A stretch of 64,000 bases of DNA from Prevotella histicola JCM 15637 = DNF00424 (GCF_000613925.1 NZ_BAJX01000002.1:186001-250000), one strand, 5' to 3'. Positions 1-9,337 are shown, numbered from the stretch's first letter. Program-made: numbers and translations. The notes: a model not told the origin generated them from the letters alone.

Positions 1-34
1 AATTGATGTTCTGGGAGGTCAATGACCGTCTCCA

Positions 35-187
35 AGAAAATTACAAAGGCTTTGTAGAAGAATTACAAGGCGTCTGTAGAAGAATTACAAAGGGCTTGTA
101 GAACTTCTACAAGGCGTCTGTAATTTTCTGGAATGCCGTCTTCTGCTTTCTGAAAGGGCATCGCGAAGGATGTAAAAGGATATGAAA
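35..187 (+). repeat. 22-bp tandem array, diverged relative of the composite elements
   Basis: Six consecutive 22-bp units run from 35 to 166. The first four carry TTACAA or CTACAA followed by AGGCGTCTGTA or a near variant; the last two are degenerate. A TGTAAAAGGATAT box follows at 171, similar to the TGTAAG boxes that border the eight composite elements. The units share the AAGG-CGTCT-TA theme of the main AAAAGGGCGTCTTTT family but have different arms. No gene is visible in 1-230. The left part may continue outside the window. Confidence 0.7.
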
Positions 188-209
188 AATAAAACGGAAG
201 ATTATCCCT

Positions 210-238
210 TGTAAGGCTATTATATTCCAATAATTTTG
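210..238 (+). promoter_or_regulatory. Bacteroidota-type promoter for the S8 peptidase
   Basis: TTG at 210-212 and TAATTTTG at 231-238 are 18 bp apart, close to the Bacteroidota -33/-7 pattern. A second -7-like TAAGTTTG lies at 241-248. Either leaves a leader of about ten bases or fewer before ATG 254. Confidence 0.5.
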
Positions 239-253
239 TGTAAGTTTGCACTT

Positions 254-1669
254 ATGAATCAAAACCACCTTAAATTATATCTCGCTCTCCTTCTGGCAGC
301 TGTCACAATGACTGCTATGAGCAACAGAATGGGCGGTCCTGGACGTATTCCTTACCCTGGTGGGAAGTACTATATGTTCCGTGTTACACTGCGAGATAAG
401 GCCAATACGCCGTATTCTGTGGGCAAACCCGAACAGTTTTTGTCGAAGAAGGCGATTGAAAGACGGCAGAGACAAGGGTTAAAGGTCGACTCTACCGACC
501 TTCCTGTCACTCCTTCTTATCTCCAACGTATGCAAAAAGAGGGCGCACAGGTGGTGGCTGTGAGCAAATGGAACAACACTGTACTCGTAAAAAGCGACAA
601 TCGGCAGACTCTGGAAGACCTTACTGTGTTGCCATTTGTGAAGAGTAGCGAGTTCGTCTTTGTCTCTCCCGATTCAATACGTCCTCTTTCACGCCGTGTT
701 CGTAACCATTCTGAACTCATCATGCTTGACTCTACAATCCATGATGCCTATGGAATGGGTAAGGCACAGATAGAAAGCATCAACGGAAGGAGGCTTCATG
801 ACTTCGGATTCATGGGTGAAGGAATGACCATTGCAGTGTTGGATGCAGGCTTCATGAACGTCGACAGGATCCCAGCCTTTAAGAAAGTGAAGATCCTTGG
901 AACGCGAAATTTCGTGGCAGGATATGACAATGACGTATATAAAGAGATGGATCATGGTACGAAAACACTCTCTGTCATTGCCATGGACCAGCCGAAGTTG
1001 TTCGTAGGTACAGCCCCAAAGGCTGCTTTCTGGTTGCTTCGTTGTGAGGATTATCTTACGGAGAGCCCTGCGGAAGAGGACTATTGGATAGCTGCAGCAG
1101 AGTTTGCTGACTCCGTGGGAGTGGATGTTATCAGTTCATCTCTGGGCTATCACTCCTTTGATGATGCGTCGTTGAGTTATCATTATGCCGATCTTAATGG
1201 TCGTACAGCTCCCATTTCGCGCACTGCAGCCATGCTGGCTCACAAGGGAATGATACTTGTCAACAGTGCTGGTAACGATGGTATGGGAACCTGGAAGAAG
1301 ATAAACGTACCGGCAGATGCACCTGATATCCTCACTGTAGGAGCCGTTTCACCCGATGGTATCAATGCTCCGTTCTCCTCAATCGGCCCAACTGCTGACG
1401 GAAGGACCAAGCCTGACGTGATGGCATACGGTTGTCCGACAAACGTTGTGACGGGAAGAGGATACATAACTCCCGATACTGGAACCTCATTTGCTTGTCC
1501 ATTGGTTGCCGGAATGGTTGCTTGTCTGTGGCAAAGTATGCCCAACAAGACGGCATTGGAGATGATTGACATCGTCAGAAGGAGCAGTAGCAATGTCAAA
1601 ACACCTGATAATATCATGGGATATGGCATCCCAGACTTCTGGAAAGCCTATCAACCGCAGAAGCAATGA
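254..1669 (+). CDS. Subtilisin-like serine peptidase (S8 family), exported
   Basis: A 471-residue serine endopeptidase. The triad is visible: Asp197 in VLDAGF, His234 in DHGTKT and Ser412 in GTSFACP; the oxyanion Asn lies in NSAGNDG. A hydrophobic N-terminus (about residues 6-22) reads as a signal peptide. The roughly 150 residues between it and the catalytic domain are long enough to be a propeptide, which is inference. No T9SS C-terminal domain is seen, so a periplasmic or outer-membrane location is likely but unproven. An in-frame TTG at 236 lies inside the promoter, so ATG 254 is preferred. xseA follows 68 bp downstream on the same strand. The substrate cannot be deduced. Confidence 0.9.
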   Translation: MNQNHLKLYLALLLAAVTMTAMSNRMGGPGRIPYPGGKYYMFRVTLRDKANTPYSVGKPEQFLSKKAIERRQRQGLKVDSTDLPVTPSYLQRMQKEGAQVVAVSKWNNTVLVKSDNRQTLEDLTVLPFVKSSEFVFVSPDSIRPLSRRVRNHSELIMLDSTIHDAYGMGKAQIESINGRRLHDFGFMGEGMTIAVLDAGFMNVDRIPAFKKVKILGTRNFVAGYDNDVYKEMDHGTKTLSVIAMDQPKLFVGTAPKAAFWLLRCEDYLTESPAEEDYWIAAAEFADSVGVDVISSSLGYHSFDDASLSYHYADLNGRTAPISRTAAMLAHKGMILVNSAGNDGMGTWKKINVPADAPDILTVGAVSPDGINAPFSSIGPTADGRTKPDVMAYGCPTNVVTGRGYITPDTGTSFACPLVAGMVACLWQSMPNKTALEMIDIVRRSSSNVKTPDNIMGYGIPDFWKAYQPQKQ

Positions 1670-1737
1670 TACCAAGGAAAAAGACAGTTCATCGTAATTA
1701 GCATTACACCTTATTATATATAGGGAGAAAAAGAAGC

Positions 1738-2967
1738 ATGACAAAAGCACTTTCACTTTATCAACTGAACACGCTTGTGGCTGATGTTATCAGCAACACG
1801 ATGGCACATGCCTACTGGGTAGAGGCTGAATTGTCCGAAGCAAGGGAAAGTAATGGCCATTGTTACATGGAGTTGATAGAGAAGGAAGAGGGTGGAAATG
1901 TCCCCATAGCACGTGCATCAGCAAAGTGTTGGCGCAATGTATGGTCGATGATAAAGCCTTATTTCATGCGCATAACAGGGCAAACGATACATGCAGGGAT
2001 GAAGGTTATGCTACAGGTTCATGCCCAATTTCACCCACAATATGGATTTTCGTGGATTGTAGACGATATCAATCCTGAGTTTACGATGGGTGACATGATG
2101 CGCAAACGACAGGAGATCATCCGCCAGTTGAAGGCAGAAGGGGTGTTCGACCTGCAACATGAGCTGCGCTTACCGATGTTTACCCAGCGTATAGCGGTCA
2201 TCTCTTCAGAGACAGCAGCAGGCTATGGAGACTTCTGTAACCAACTGATGAACAATGAATACGGACTCTTCTTTCATGTAAAACTATTCCCTGCGGTGAT
2301 GCAAGGAGAGCAAGTTGAACAGAGTATCATCAGTGCTTTGGATGCCATTAACCAACAAGTGGAGGATTATGACTGTGTTGTTATCATCCGAGGAGGCGGT
2401 GCAACGGCTGATTTAAGCGGTTTTGACACGCTCCTTCTGGCTGAGAATGTTGCGAACTTTCCGCTCCCTGTCATCACAGGTATTGGTCATGAACGGGATG
2501 AAAGTGTGCTGGATATGGTGTCATTCCAACGCGTTAAGACGCCAACTGCCGCTGCTGCCTTCCTCATTGACAGTCTTGCAGCCACACTTTCACGTGTGGA
2601 GAATGCACAGACAGCTATCATTGACGGTGTGAAAAGGAAGATTGAACGTGAGAATATGCGTCTTCAGCACCTTAGTTCACACATACCTGTGCTCTTCTCA
2701 GTGGTCCGTACGAAGCAGGAAGCACGTTTGGAACGCATGATTCAGCAACTTATCAGTGGCATAAAGGAGAACATCAACAGGTCGAACCACCACATAGAAC
2801 TGCTCAGTCAGCGCATGGAACTACTCGACCCAACGCTCCTTCTGAAGCGAGGATACAGCATTACGCTTCACAATGGTAAGGCTATCAAGAGTCAGGAGGA
2901 ACTGAAAAAGGGTGACATCATCGTCACTCGGCTGGCAAACGGCGAGGTTGAGAGTGTCATTAAGTAG
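1738..2967 (+). CDS. xseA: Exodeoxyribonuclease VII large subunit
   Basis: The 409-residue large, catalytic subunit of exonuclease VII, a cytoplasmic nuclease that degrades single-stranded DNA to short oligonucleotides in mismatch and damage repair. The first ~100 residues fit the OB-fold nucleic-acid-binding domain. The core carries the family signatures RGGGATADLSGFD (about residues 219-231) and GIGHERDESVLD (about 247-258), followed by a long helical region and a C-terminal LKRGYSI segment typical of XseA. Length is slightly below the usual ~440-450. The small subunit gene xseB follows after 34 bp, so the pair forms an operon. Confidence 0.96.
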   Translation: MTKALSLYQLNTLVADVISNTMAHAYWVEAELSEARESNGHCYMELIEKEEGGNVPIARASAKCWRNVWSMIKPYFMRITGQTIHAGMKVMLQVHAQFHPQYGFSWIVDDINPEFTMGDMMRKRQEIIRQLKAEGVFDLQHELRLPMFTQRIAVISSETAAGYGDFCNQLMNNEYGLFFHVKLFPAVMQGEQVEQSIISALDAINQQVEDYDCVVIIRGGGATADLSGFDTLLLAENVANFPLPVITGIGHERDESVLDMVSFQRVKTPTAAAAFLIDSLAATLSRVENAQTAIIDGVKRKIERENMRLQHLSSHIPVLFSVVRTKQEARLERMIQQLISGIKENINRSNHHIELLSQRMELLDPTLLLKRGYSITLHNGKAIKSQEELKKGDIIVTRLANGEVESVIK

Positions 2968-3001
2968 TATTAAACCTATTAAAAAAGCAAGGAAAAAGTA
3001 A

Positions 3002-3190
3002 ATGGAAACAATGAAATACGAAGAAGCAGTACACCAACTTGAAGCCATTGTAGCAAAGATGGAGCAAGGAGAGTTGGACGTTGACACCATGGCAGAGCAA
3101 CTAAAGAAGGCGCAAGAGCTTATCAAACTCTGCAAAAAGAAGCTGAAACATACGGATGATGAGATACAAAAGCTACTGACTGAACAGTAA
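3002..3190 (+). CDS. xseB: Exodeoxyribonuclease VII small subunit
   Basis: A 62-residue helical protein matching the XseB family. It has the N-terminal YEEAVHQLEAIVAKMEQGEL signature, then a second amphipathic helix with KKAQELIKLCKKKL. Several XseB copies bind the C-terminal helices of XseA. ATG 3002 and an internal ATG at 3011 are both possible starts; the difference is three residues. It lies directly downstream of xseA, as in most bacteria. The Asp/Glu-rich first helix and Lys-rich second helix are typical. Confidence 0.93.
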   Translation: METMKYEEAVHQLEAIVAKMEQGELDVDTMAEQLKKAQELIKLCKKKLKHTDDEIQKLLTEQ

Positions 3191-3253
3191 ACAGTCTGGC
3201 GTTCTGTATCCTCTTAAGCCGGAAAAGCATACAACAAATTACTTAATTATCGG

Positions 3254-3284
3254 TTGCAAGTAAGAAGAATTTTGCTTACTTTTG
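3254..3284 (+). promoter_or_regulatory. Promoter of the branched-chain aminotransferase gene
   Basis: TTG at 3254-3256 and TACTTTTG at 3277-3284 are 20 bp apart. This overlaps a possible TTG start codon at 3254, which argues that translation begins at ATG 3326. Confidence 0.7.
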
Positions 3285-3325
3285 CATCTGAGTCGTATAG
3301 ATTATCTTTTAAACTGATATGTAAT

Positions 3326-4342
3326 ATGAAAAATTTAGATTGGGCGAGTTTATCATTTGGTTATATACCAACTGATTACAACGTACGTTGTTATTACCGT
3401 GATGGCAAGTGGGGCGAGGTAGAAGTGTGCTCCGACGAATACTTAAAGCTGCATATGGCAGCCACATGTCTGCACTATGGACAGGAAGCTTTCGAAGGTT
3501 TGAAGGCTTTTAGATGCCCTGATGGCAAGGTAAGGGTGTTCCGTCCAGAGGAAAACGCAGCCCGTTTGCAGAACACATGTCGTGGTATTGTGATGCCAGA
3601 GGTGCCTACTGAGCTCTTCTTAGAGATGGTTAAGAAGGTTGTTCGCCTCAATCAAGAGTATATTCCTACCTATGAAAGCGGTGCATCATTGTACCTTCGT
3701 CCGCTACTTATTGGTACATCAGCACAAGTAGGGGTACATCCTGCAGCGGAATATTGCTTCCTTATCTTCGTTACTCCTGTTGGTCCTTACTTCAAAGGAG
3801 GCTTCTCAAGCAATCCATATGTCATTGTGCGCGACTTCGACCGTGCTGCTCCGTTGGGTACAGGTATGTATAAGGTGGGTGGAAACTACGCAGCTTCCAT
3901 GCGTGCCAACAAGCTTGCACATGAGAAAGGCTATGCTTCTGAGTTCTATCTTGATGCAAAAGAGAAGAAATATGTTGATGAATGCGGTGCTGCAAACTTC
4001 TTTGGTATCAAGAACAACACCTACGTTACGCCGAAATCAACCTCTATATTGCCTTCTATAACCAACAAGAGTCTGATGCAGATAGCTGAAGATTTGGGCA
4101 TGAAAGTGGAACGTCGACCTATCTCTGAGGATGAGTTAGACAGCTTCGAGGAGGCTGGTGCATGCGGAACAGCAGCTGTTATCTCGCCAATTTCACATCT
4201 TGATGACATGGAAACAGGTAAGGTTTATAACTTCGGAGACAAGCCCGGACCATGGTCAACCAAGCTTTATGAGACGCTTCGTGGTATCCAGTACGGAACA
4301 GTTGAGGATAAACACGGATGGACAATGGTTGTGATTGAATAG
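3326..4342 (+). CDS. ilvE: Branched-chain amino acid aminotransferase
   Basis: A fold type IV PLP enzyme of 338 residues that transfers the amino group between glutamate and the keto acids of Leu, Ile and Val in the cytoplasm. The catalytic Lys is in MYKVGGNYAAS. YGQEAFEGLKAFR near the N-terminus and DECGAANFFGI further on are class IV signatures, and GTAAVISPI lies near the C-terminus. The size fits the group II (eukaryote-like) BCAT family. Start ATG 3326 is chosen because the upstream extension runs through the promoter. The gene is monocistronic, ending at a strong terminator (4375-4447). Confidence 0.95.
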   Translation: MKNLDWASLSFGYIPTDYNVRCYYRDGKWGEVEVCSDEYLKLHMAATCLHYGQEAFEGLKAFRCPDGKVRVFRPEENAARLQNTCRGIVMPEVPTELFLEMVKKVVRLNQEYIPTYESGASLYLRPLLIGTSAQVGVHPAAEYCFLIFVTPVGPYFKGGFSSNPYVIVRDFDRAAPLGTGMYKVGGNYAASMRANKLAHEKGYASEFYLDAKEKKYVDECGAANFFGIKNNTYVTPKSTSILPSITNKSLMQIAEDLGMKVERRPISEDELDSFEEAGACGTAAVISPISHLDDMETGKVYNFGDKPGPWSTKLYETLRGIQYGTVEDKHGWTMVVIE

Positions 4343-4374
4343 TCAACCAGCTGTTCCAGGCATATAAGTGATCA

Positions 4375-4447
4375 TTGCATAAAGCCTCATTTTCCTATTT
4401 TTCATGACGAAAAAGATAGGTAAATGAGGCTTTATGCAATTTTTTTA
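4375..4447 (+). terminator. Intrinsic terminator after ilvE
   Basis: A perfect 18-bp inverted repeat (4375-4392 with 4422-4439) encloses a smaller CCTATTTTTC/GAAAAAGATAGG hairpin and is followed by seven T residues from 4440. Confidence 0.9.
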
Positions 4448-4478
4448 TTTCTAAATAGCGCTGTTATCTTTTCAGATA

Positions 4479-4510
4479 TTTGGTAGAATAAGGGGAAAAA
4501 GCTAACTTTG
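4479..4510 (+). promoter_or_regulatory. Ferritin promoter
   Basis: TTTG at 4479-4482, a 20-bp spacer and TAACTTTG at 4503-4510 form a consensus Bacteroidota promoter, about 60 bp upstream of the ferritin start. Confidence 0.8.
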
Positions 4511-4573
4511 CAGTCCGTAAACTTGTAATGTTTACATATAAAACATAAATTACCGTACAAGAAAAAAGCAATT

Positions 4574-5059
4574 ATGAACATTTCACAGAGAATGCAAGAC
4601 GCATTCAACAAGCAGATTGTAGCAGAGTTATGGTCATCAAACATTTATCTACAGATGGCATTCTGGTTCCGCAAAGAGGGCTGGAAGGGTTTCGCAAACT
4701 GGATGTATAAGCAGGCAGAAGAGGAAAAACAGCACGCAATGGACATCTCAAACTTCGTACTTATGCGTGGTGGTGAGGTTAAACTGACTGCTATTGATGC
4801 CGTTAAGACCAACTGGAAGGATGCAAAAGAGATCTTTATAGACACTTTGGCACACGAACAGAATGTTACAGAGATGATCAATGTACTTGCTGACGTAGCT
4901 GACGAGGAGAAGGATCGTGCTTCTCAGAACTTCATTGATAAGTATATCGACGAGCAAGTAGAGGAAGAAAGAAACGTCCAGGATATCCTCGACTCATTCG
5001 AACATCAGTCAAACCACGCTGTCGCACACATTGATAAAGAGTTGTCTAAGCGTCAGTAA
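4574..5059 (+). CDS. ftnA: Non-haem ferritin
   Basis: A 161-residue ferritin subunit; 24 of these normally form an iron-storage shell with a diiron ferroxidase centre that oxidises Fe(II). The four-helix bundle residues are visible: Glu in AELWSSNIYLQMA, EEEKQHA for the second metal-ligand pair, HEQNVTEMI on helix C and a conserved VEEERNVQDIL on helix D. Length matches bacterial ferritins of the FtnA type rather than the haem-containing bacterioferritins. It has its own promoter. No regulator binding site was recognised. The coding sequence ends just before composite repeat element A. Confidence 0.95.
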   Translation: MNISQRMQDAFNKQIVAELWSSNIYLQMAFWFRKEGWKGFANWMYKQAEEEKQHAMDISNFVLMRGGEVKLTAIDAVKTNWKDAKEIFIDTLAHEQNVTEMINVLADVADEEKDRASQNFIDKYIDEQVEEERNVQDILDSFEHQSNHAVAHIDKELSKRQ

Positions 5060-5081
5060 TTACGGAAACACATACAGTACG

Positions 5082-5324
5082 TGTAATATAATTTCGTAGT
5101 ACTGATTCCAATAGATGCTCTTTTGCATCCTAAAAGACGCCCTTTTGCAATTCAAAAGGGCGTCTTTTACTGTTCAAAAGGTGCCCTTTTACAATGCAAA
5201 AGGGCACCTTTTACTTTGCTGTTTGTAACCAATTGAATTTCTGATGATTACAAACTCAGTTTTTATCTGTTTTCTTTTGCTTTTCGGTCTTTTGTCTTTC
5301 GAAAAATGTAAGAGTATTTCCTTA
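5082..5324 (+). repeat. Composite 22-bp element, copy A
   Basis: Parts in order: left box TGTAATATAATTTCGTA (5082-5098); five 22-bp units (5110-5131, 5132-5153, 5154-5175, 5176-5197, 5198-5219); 2 bp; palindrome of 33 bp (5222-5254) with TTTGTAACC and GATTACAAA arms; 52-bp linker; right box TGTAAGAGTATTTCCTTA (5307-5324). The boxes are 225 bp apart in direct orientation. Neighbouring units form long hairpins, for example AAAAGACGCCCTTTTG with CAAAAGGGCGTCTTTT. It lies between the converging ferritin and uvrA genes, and the right box overlaps the uvrA stop codon. Confidence 0.9.
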
Positions 5325-8165
5325 TTTCCGTTTAGCACCCTTCAGTACCTTATCAAGGAAGCGTGAGGTATAGCTCTCTTTGTTCTTTGCAACCTCTTCG
5401 GGCGTTCCACATGCCAGCACACGGCCTCCTCCGCGTCCTCCTTCGGGTCCCATGTCGATGATATAGTCGGCAAGTTTGATAACATCCAGGTTGTGTTCTA
5501 TGATGAGAACAGTGTTACCACGGTCTACAAGCTTCTGTAATACATCCATCAAGATACGTATATCCTCGAAGTGAAGGCCCGTTGTAGGTTCATCAAGGAT
5601 GTAGAGTGTCTTACCTGTGTCGCGCTTTGAGAGTTCTGTTGCAAGCTTCACACGCTGGCTTTCACCACCAGAAAGGGTAGTAGAGCTTTGTCCGAGCTTG
5701 ATATAACCTAATCCTACATCCTGTAAAGCTTTTATCTTTGGAAGAATCTGGGGGACATTCTCGAAGAATTCTACAGCCATATTAACCGTCATATCCAGCA
5801 CGTCAGCAATGGATTTTCCCTTAAAACGAACCTCTAATGTCTCACGGTTATATCGCTTACCATGACATACTTCACATGGAACCATGACATCGGGTAGGAA
5901 ATTCATCTCTATTGTCTTGTATCCATTACCACCACATGTCTCACAACGGCCGCCCTTCACGTTGAAGGAGAAGCGTCCCGGCTTGTATCCACGTATCTTA
6001 GCTTCGGGCAGATTGACGAAGAGTTGACGGATATCAGAGAACACTCCCGTGTACGTTGCAGGGTTACTGCGTGGCGTTCTACCGATAGGACTCTGGTCAA
6101 CATTGACCACTTTGTCTATGTTATCAATACCTTTTATTTCCTTATAAGGCATTGGTCGCTTCAAAGAACGATAGAAATGTTGCGACAAGATAGGCTGAAG
6201 TGTCTCATTGATGAGCGTACTCTTACCTGAACCTGACACGCCTGTGACGACGATTAGGTCGCCAAGTGGGAAGCTGACATCCACGTTTTTGAGATTATTA
6301 CCCGTACATCCTATCAGCTTGATATCCTTACCGTTACCTTTTCTTCGTTCCTTTGGCACTTCAATGACACGTTCTCCGTTCAGATATTGGGCTGTAAGTG
6401 TGTGTGTCTTCAGCATGTCTGAGGGTTTACCCTGGAACACAACTTCGCCTCCTTTACGCCCAGCCTTAGGACCAATGTCCACAATCCAGTCGGCAGCACG
6501 CATCATATCTTCATCGTGTTCAACGACAATGACTGTGTTACCCATGTCTCTTAGCTCCTTCAAGGAGTTGATGAGCCGTTCATTGTCACGCTGATGCAAA
6601 CCTATTGAAGGCTCATCAAGAATGTAAAGGACGTTGACAAGCTGCGAACCAATCTGTGTTGCAAGACGTATACGTTGGCTCTCACCACCCGAAAGGGTTG
6701 CACTCTGTCGGTTCAGTGACAGATAATCAAGTCCCACTTCCAGAAGAAAGTTGATGCGCTTGCGTATCTCTTTCACAATCTCCGATGCTATACGCTTCTG
6801 CTTTTCGTCCATGTGTTCCTCCACATGGTCGGTCCATTCCTTCAGTTCTGTTATGTCCATGCTTGCCAATTCAGCAATGTTCTTGTCCCAAATCTTATAA
6901 GACAGTGCCTCACGATTCAGTCTCTGACCATGACATTCAGGGCATGGAGCCTCAGCAATGAACTGATCTGCCCACTTCTTTCCTGCACTTGAATCATCGT
7001 TTTCCATCACTGTTGAAAGATACTTGATAATACCATCGAAGGAAACAAAGTAATCGGATGTGGTGTGAACAAGCTCCTTTGAAATCTTCAACTTGTCCAA
7101 TGAACCATATAAAACCTCGTCCATTGCCTCCTTAGGGATGTCCTTTACGGGGGTCTTCAGTGTACAATCATACTTCTTTAGTATTGCTTCTATCTGCCAG
7201 AATATCATCTGGTTCTTGTATTTTCCTAAAGGAATGATTGCACCAGAATAGATATTTTGCTTCGTATCTGGTATGACTTTCTTCAAATCTATCTCATCAA
7301 TGACACCCAAACCCTTGCAATGTGGGCACGCTCCTTCAGGAGAATTGAATGAGAAAATGTTCGGTGCAGGGTCCTTATAGGCTATTCCCGTTATAGGATC
7401 CATGAGTCTTTTTGAGAAATACTTGGCTTCTCCACTCTCATTATCAAGTATCATGATGAGTCCATCACCCTGCTTCATTGCAGTAGAGACGGTCTTTGAG
7501 AGTCGTTCCCGCAGTGTTTCAGCATCCTGTCCACCGAGTTTCATCTTGTCAATGACCACCTCAATGTTGTGATTCTTGTATCTGTCAACCTTCATACCAC
7601 GTGTCAGCTCCTGCACTTCGCCGTCAACACGGATGTAAAGGTAGCCCTTTCGGCGCATTTGTTCGAACAGTTCACGGTAATGACCCTTACGATTTCTGAC
7701 CAAAGGAGCAAGGATATAGATCTTATGTTCCTGATAATCGCTCATGATCATGTCCACTACTTTCTCTTCAGTGTACCTTACCATCTTCTCACCACTCATG
7801 TATGAGTAGGCTTCCCCAGCCCTTGCGAAGAGCAAACGCAGGTAATCATAAATCTCAGTGGTGGTTCCGACGGTTGAACGTGGGTTCTTATTAGTGGTCT
7901 TTTGTTCGATAGAAATAACTGGAGAAAGCCCCGTTATCTTGTCAACATCAGGTCTTTCCATTCCTCCAAGGAAGTTACGTGCATAGGCAGAGAACGTCTC
8001 TATATAGCGACGTTGCCCCTCTGCAAAGATCGTATCAAAAGCAAGTGAACTCTTACCAGAGCCCGATAGCCCTGTAAAAACAGTGAGAGAATTGCGTGGA
8101 ATGGTTATATCTACATTCTTCAGGTTGTGTACTCTTGCGCCGAAGACTTCTATTTTATCGTTCAT
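5322..8165 (-). CDS. uvrA: Excinuclease ABC subunit A
   Basis: A 947-residue UvrA, the DNA damage sensor of nucleotide excision repair and an ABC-type ATPase dimer that loads UvrB. Both ATPase modules are present: Walker A GLSGSGKSS near residues 33-41 and GVSGSGKST in the C-terminal half, signatures LSGGESQRIRLA and LSGGESQRVKLA, and ILDEPSIGLH and ILDEPTTGLH Walker B motifs. Zinc-binding cysteines are in CPHCKG, CPECHG and CETCGG...CEVCHG. Compared with the other UvrA in this window it is the closer match to the canonical enzyme, for example DQSPIGRTPRSNPATYTGVF. It is a single gene and needs UvrB and UvrC from elsewhere. Confidence 0.96.
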   Translation of the reverse strand: MNDKIEVFGARVHNLKNVDITIPRNSLTVFTGLSGSGKSSLAFDTIFAEGQRRYIETFSAYARNFLGGMERPDVDKITGLSPVISIEQKTTNKNPRSTVGTTTEIYDYLRLLFARAGEAYSYMSGEKMVRYTEEKVVDMIMSDYQEHKIYILAPLVRNRKGHYRELFEQMRRKGYLYIRVDGEVQELTRGMKVDRYKNHNIEVVIDKMKLGGQDAETLRERLSKTVSTAMKQGDGLIMILDNESGEAKYFSKRLMDPITGIAYKDPAPNIFSFNSPEGACPHCKGLGVIDEIDLKKVIPDTKQNIYSGAIIPLGKYKNQMIFWQIEAILKKYDCTLKTPVKDIPKEAMDEVLYGSLDKLKISKELVHTTSDYFVSFDGIIKYLSTVMENDDSSAGKKWADQFIAEAPCPECHGQRLNREALSYKIWDKNIAELASMDITELKEWTDHVEEHMDEKQKRIASEIVKEIRKRINFLLEVGLDYLSLNRQSATLSGGESQRIRLATQIGSQLVNVLYILDEPSIGLHQRDNERLINSLKELRDMGNTVIVVEHDEDMMRAADWIVDIGPKAGRKGGEVVFQGKPSDMLKTHTLTAQYLNGERVIEVPKERRKGNGKDIKLIGCTGNNLKNVDVSFPLGDLIVVTGVSGSGKSTLINETLQPILSQHFYRSLKRPMPYKEIKGIDNIDKVVNVDQSPIGRTPRSNPATYTGVFSDIRQLFVNLPEAKIRGYKPGRFSFNVKGGRCETCGGNGYKTIEMNFLPDVMVPCEVCHGKRYNRETLEVRFKGKSIADVLDMTVNMAVEFFENVPQILPKIKALQDVGLGYIKLGQSSTTLSGGESQRVKLATELSKRDTGKTLYILDEPTTGLHFEDIRILMDVLQKLVDRGNTVLIIEHNLDVIKLADYIIDMGPEGGRGGGRVLACGTPEEVAKNKESYTSRFLDKVLKGAKRK

Positions 8166-8282
8166 TATCTGCTGAAAAATAATATAATGTATCTGTTTAT
8201 TTGGGAATAAGAACTACAAACTAAGTGCCAAAAGAGCCTCTAACATGCTGTAAGCACAAGGTTTTTGAGTTCTTATTTTATG

Positions 8283-8504
8283 TTTCTTGAATGCCTATCT
8301 ATTGGATCTTGAATATCCATTTATTGGATTTTAAATGCCAGTCTATTGATTTTTGATTATCCACGAATTGGTATTCAGAATGTCTATCTGTTGGATTTTA
8401 AATATCCATTTATTGTTTTCTAAATACCTGTCTATTGTCTTTTAACTACCTATCTATTGGTATTTAAATACCGATATGTTGTTTTCTGAATGTCTAATTA
8501 TTTG
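8283..8504. repeat. 22-bp tandem array (TATTGG type)
   Basis: Ten units of 22 bp (two are 23) with the loose pattern TTTTAAATATCCATCTATTG fill almost the whole gap between the uvrA start and the next - strand gene. The last unit runs over the stop codon at 8494-8496. Units differ at many positions but keep the period. Bases 8166-8282 hold nothing I recognise. Confidence 0.85.
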
Positions 8505-9185
8505 GTGTTGTTTGCGAATATCCCCTTAACAGGTTCACATCCCGCTTGATATTGAACACCTTTCCATCAGCTCCTTTTGCCGTAACATTCACGAAATAAG
8601 TGCCTTGTGCCACGTCTTTACCTTTGTATTTACCATCCATCCACCTGCCGGGTCGGTCCATTCGTAGAGCTTCTGTCCCCATCGGTTGAAGATAATAGCC
8701 CTAAATTCCACGATACTCTTGTACCCTGGCTTCGCTCTATACACATCATTGATGCCGTCACCATTAGGAGTAAAGGCGTTAGGCATCTGTAAACTGCTCT
8801 CACTTATGGATATATTGATGGCATCATAGCGTGTTGTGTCACCGTCAAGGATCTCATATAGATAGACAAGTGTCGTCCCTGCCTTCGTAAAAGTATAGTC
8901 TGTATTCTCTTCATAGCGCACAAGTAAGGCGTTACGGGGGTTATCCTGTGCAAAAAAATGCCACTCATAGCGTGTGTTAGGATTGATTCCTGCTACAGGA
9001 TTGGCAGCAAATGACACACTGAGAGGGGCTGAAGCAGCATAAGTATCACCTGCTGCTATCGTGTTTTTTTCGCCCGATGCGTCAGTATATGTGCCTGATG
9101 GCTGACAGTTCTGTGCATGTATTGGCATGAAAAAGAGAACCGATAGCAATGCTAAAGTTATTATTCTATAGTTTATTTCCTTCAT
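8494..9185 (-). pseudogene. Frameshifted secreted protein with T9SS type B sorting domain
   Basis: Two overlapping reading frames together give one protein of about 230 residues. A signal peptide (start taken at 9185, MKEINYR) is followed by a PKD-like segment with NTRYEWHFFAQD, then the gliding-motility type B sorting domain: NAFTPNGDGINDVY, FNRWGQKLYEWTDPAGGW, and in the other frame DGKYKGKDVAQGTYFVNV. The shift lies near 8637, where the + strand reads TACCATCCATCC and one extra C (GGG on the coding strand) would restore the domain. Such proteins are exported by T9SS and retained at the cell surface. The shift may be real decay or a sequencing error. An alternative start at 9209 would fall almost on the expected transcription start. 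Confidence 0.8.
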
Positions 9186-9214
9186 TTTTCTATCCTCCAA
9201 ATTGTACATTCGTG

Positions 9215-9222
9215 CAAATATA
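9215..9222 (-). promoter_or_regulatory. -7 element for the T9SS type B gene
   Basis: Read on the - strand this is TATATTTG followed by CACG, about 30 bases upstream of ATG 9185. No clear -33 box was found. Confidence 0.5.
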
Positions 9223-9337
9223 CGTATTTTTTTTCACATCAACAAGAGATTGAAGAACAGGCACTTTATTCTTTATTATGTCATACTTTATTTAGCTTTT
9301 TTTTGATTTTACACCTTTTCTTTCCAGATTTCTTTTG

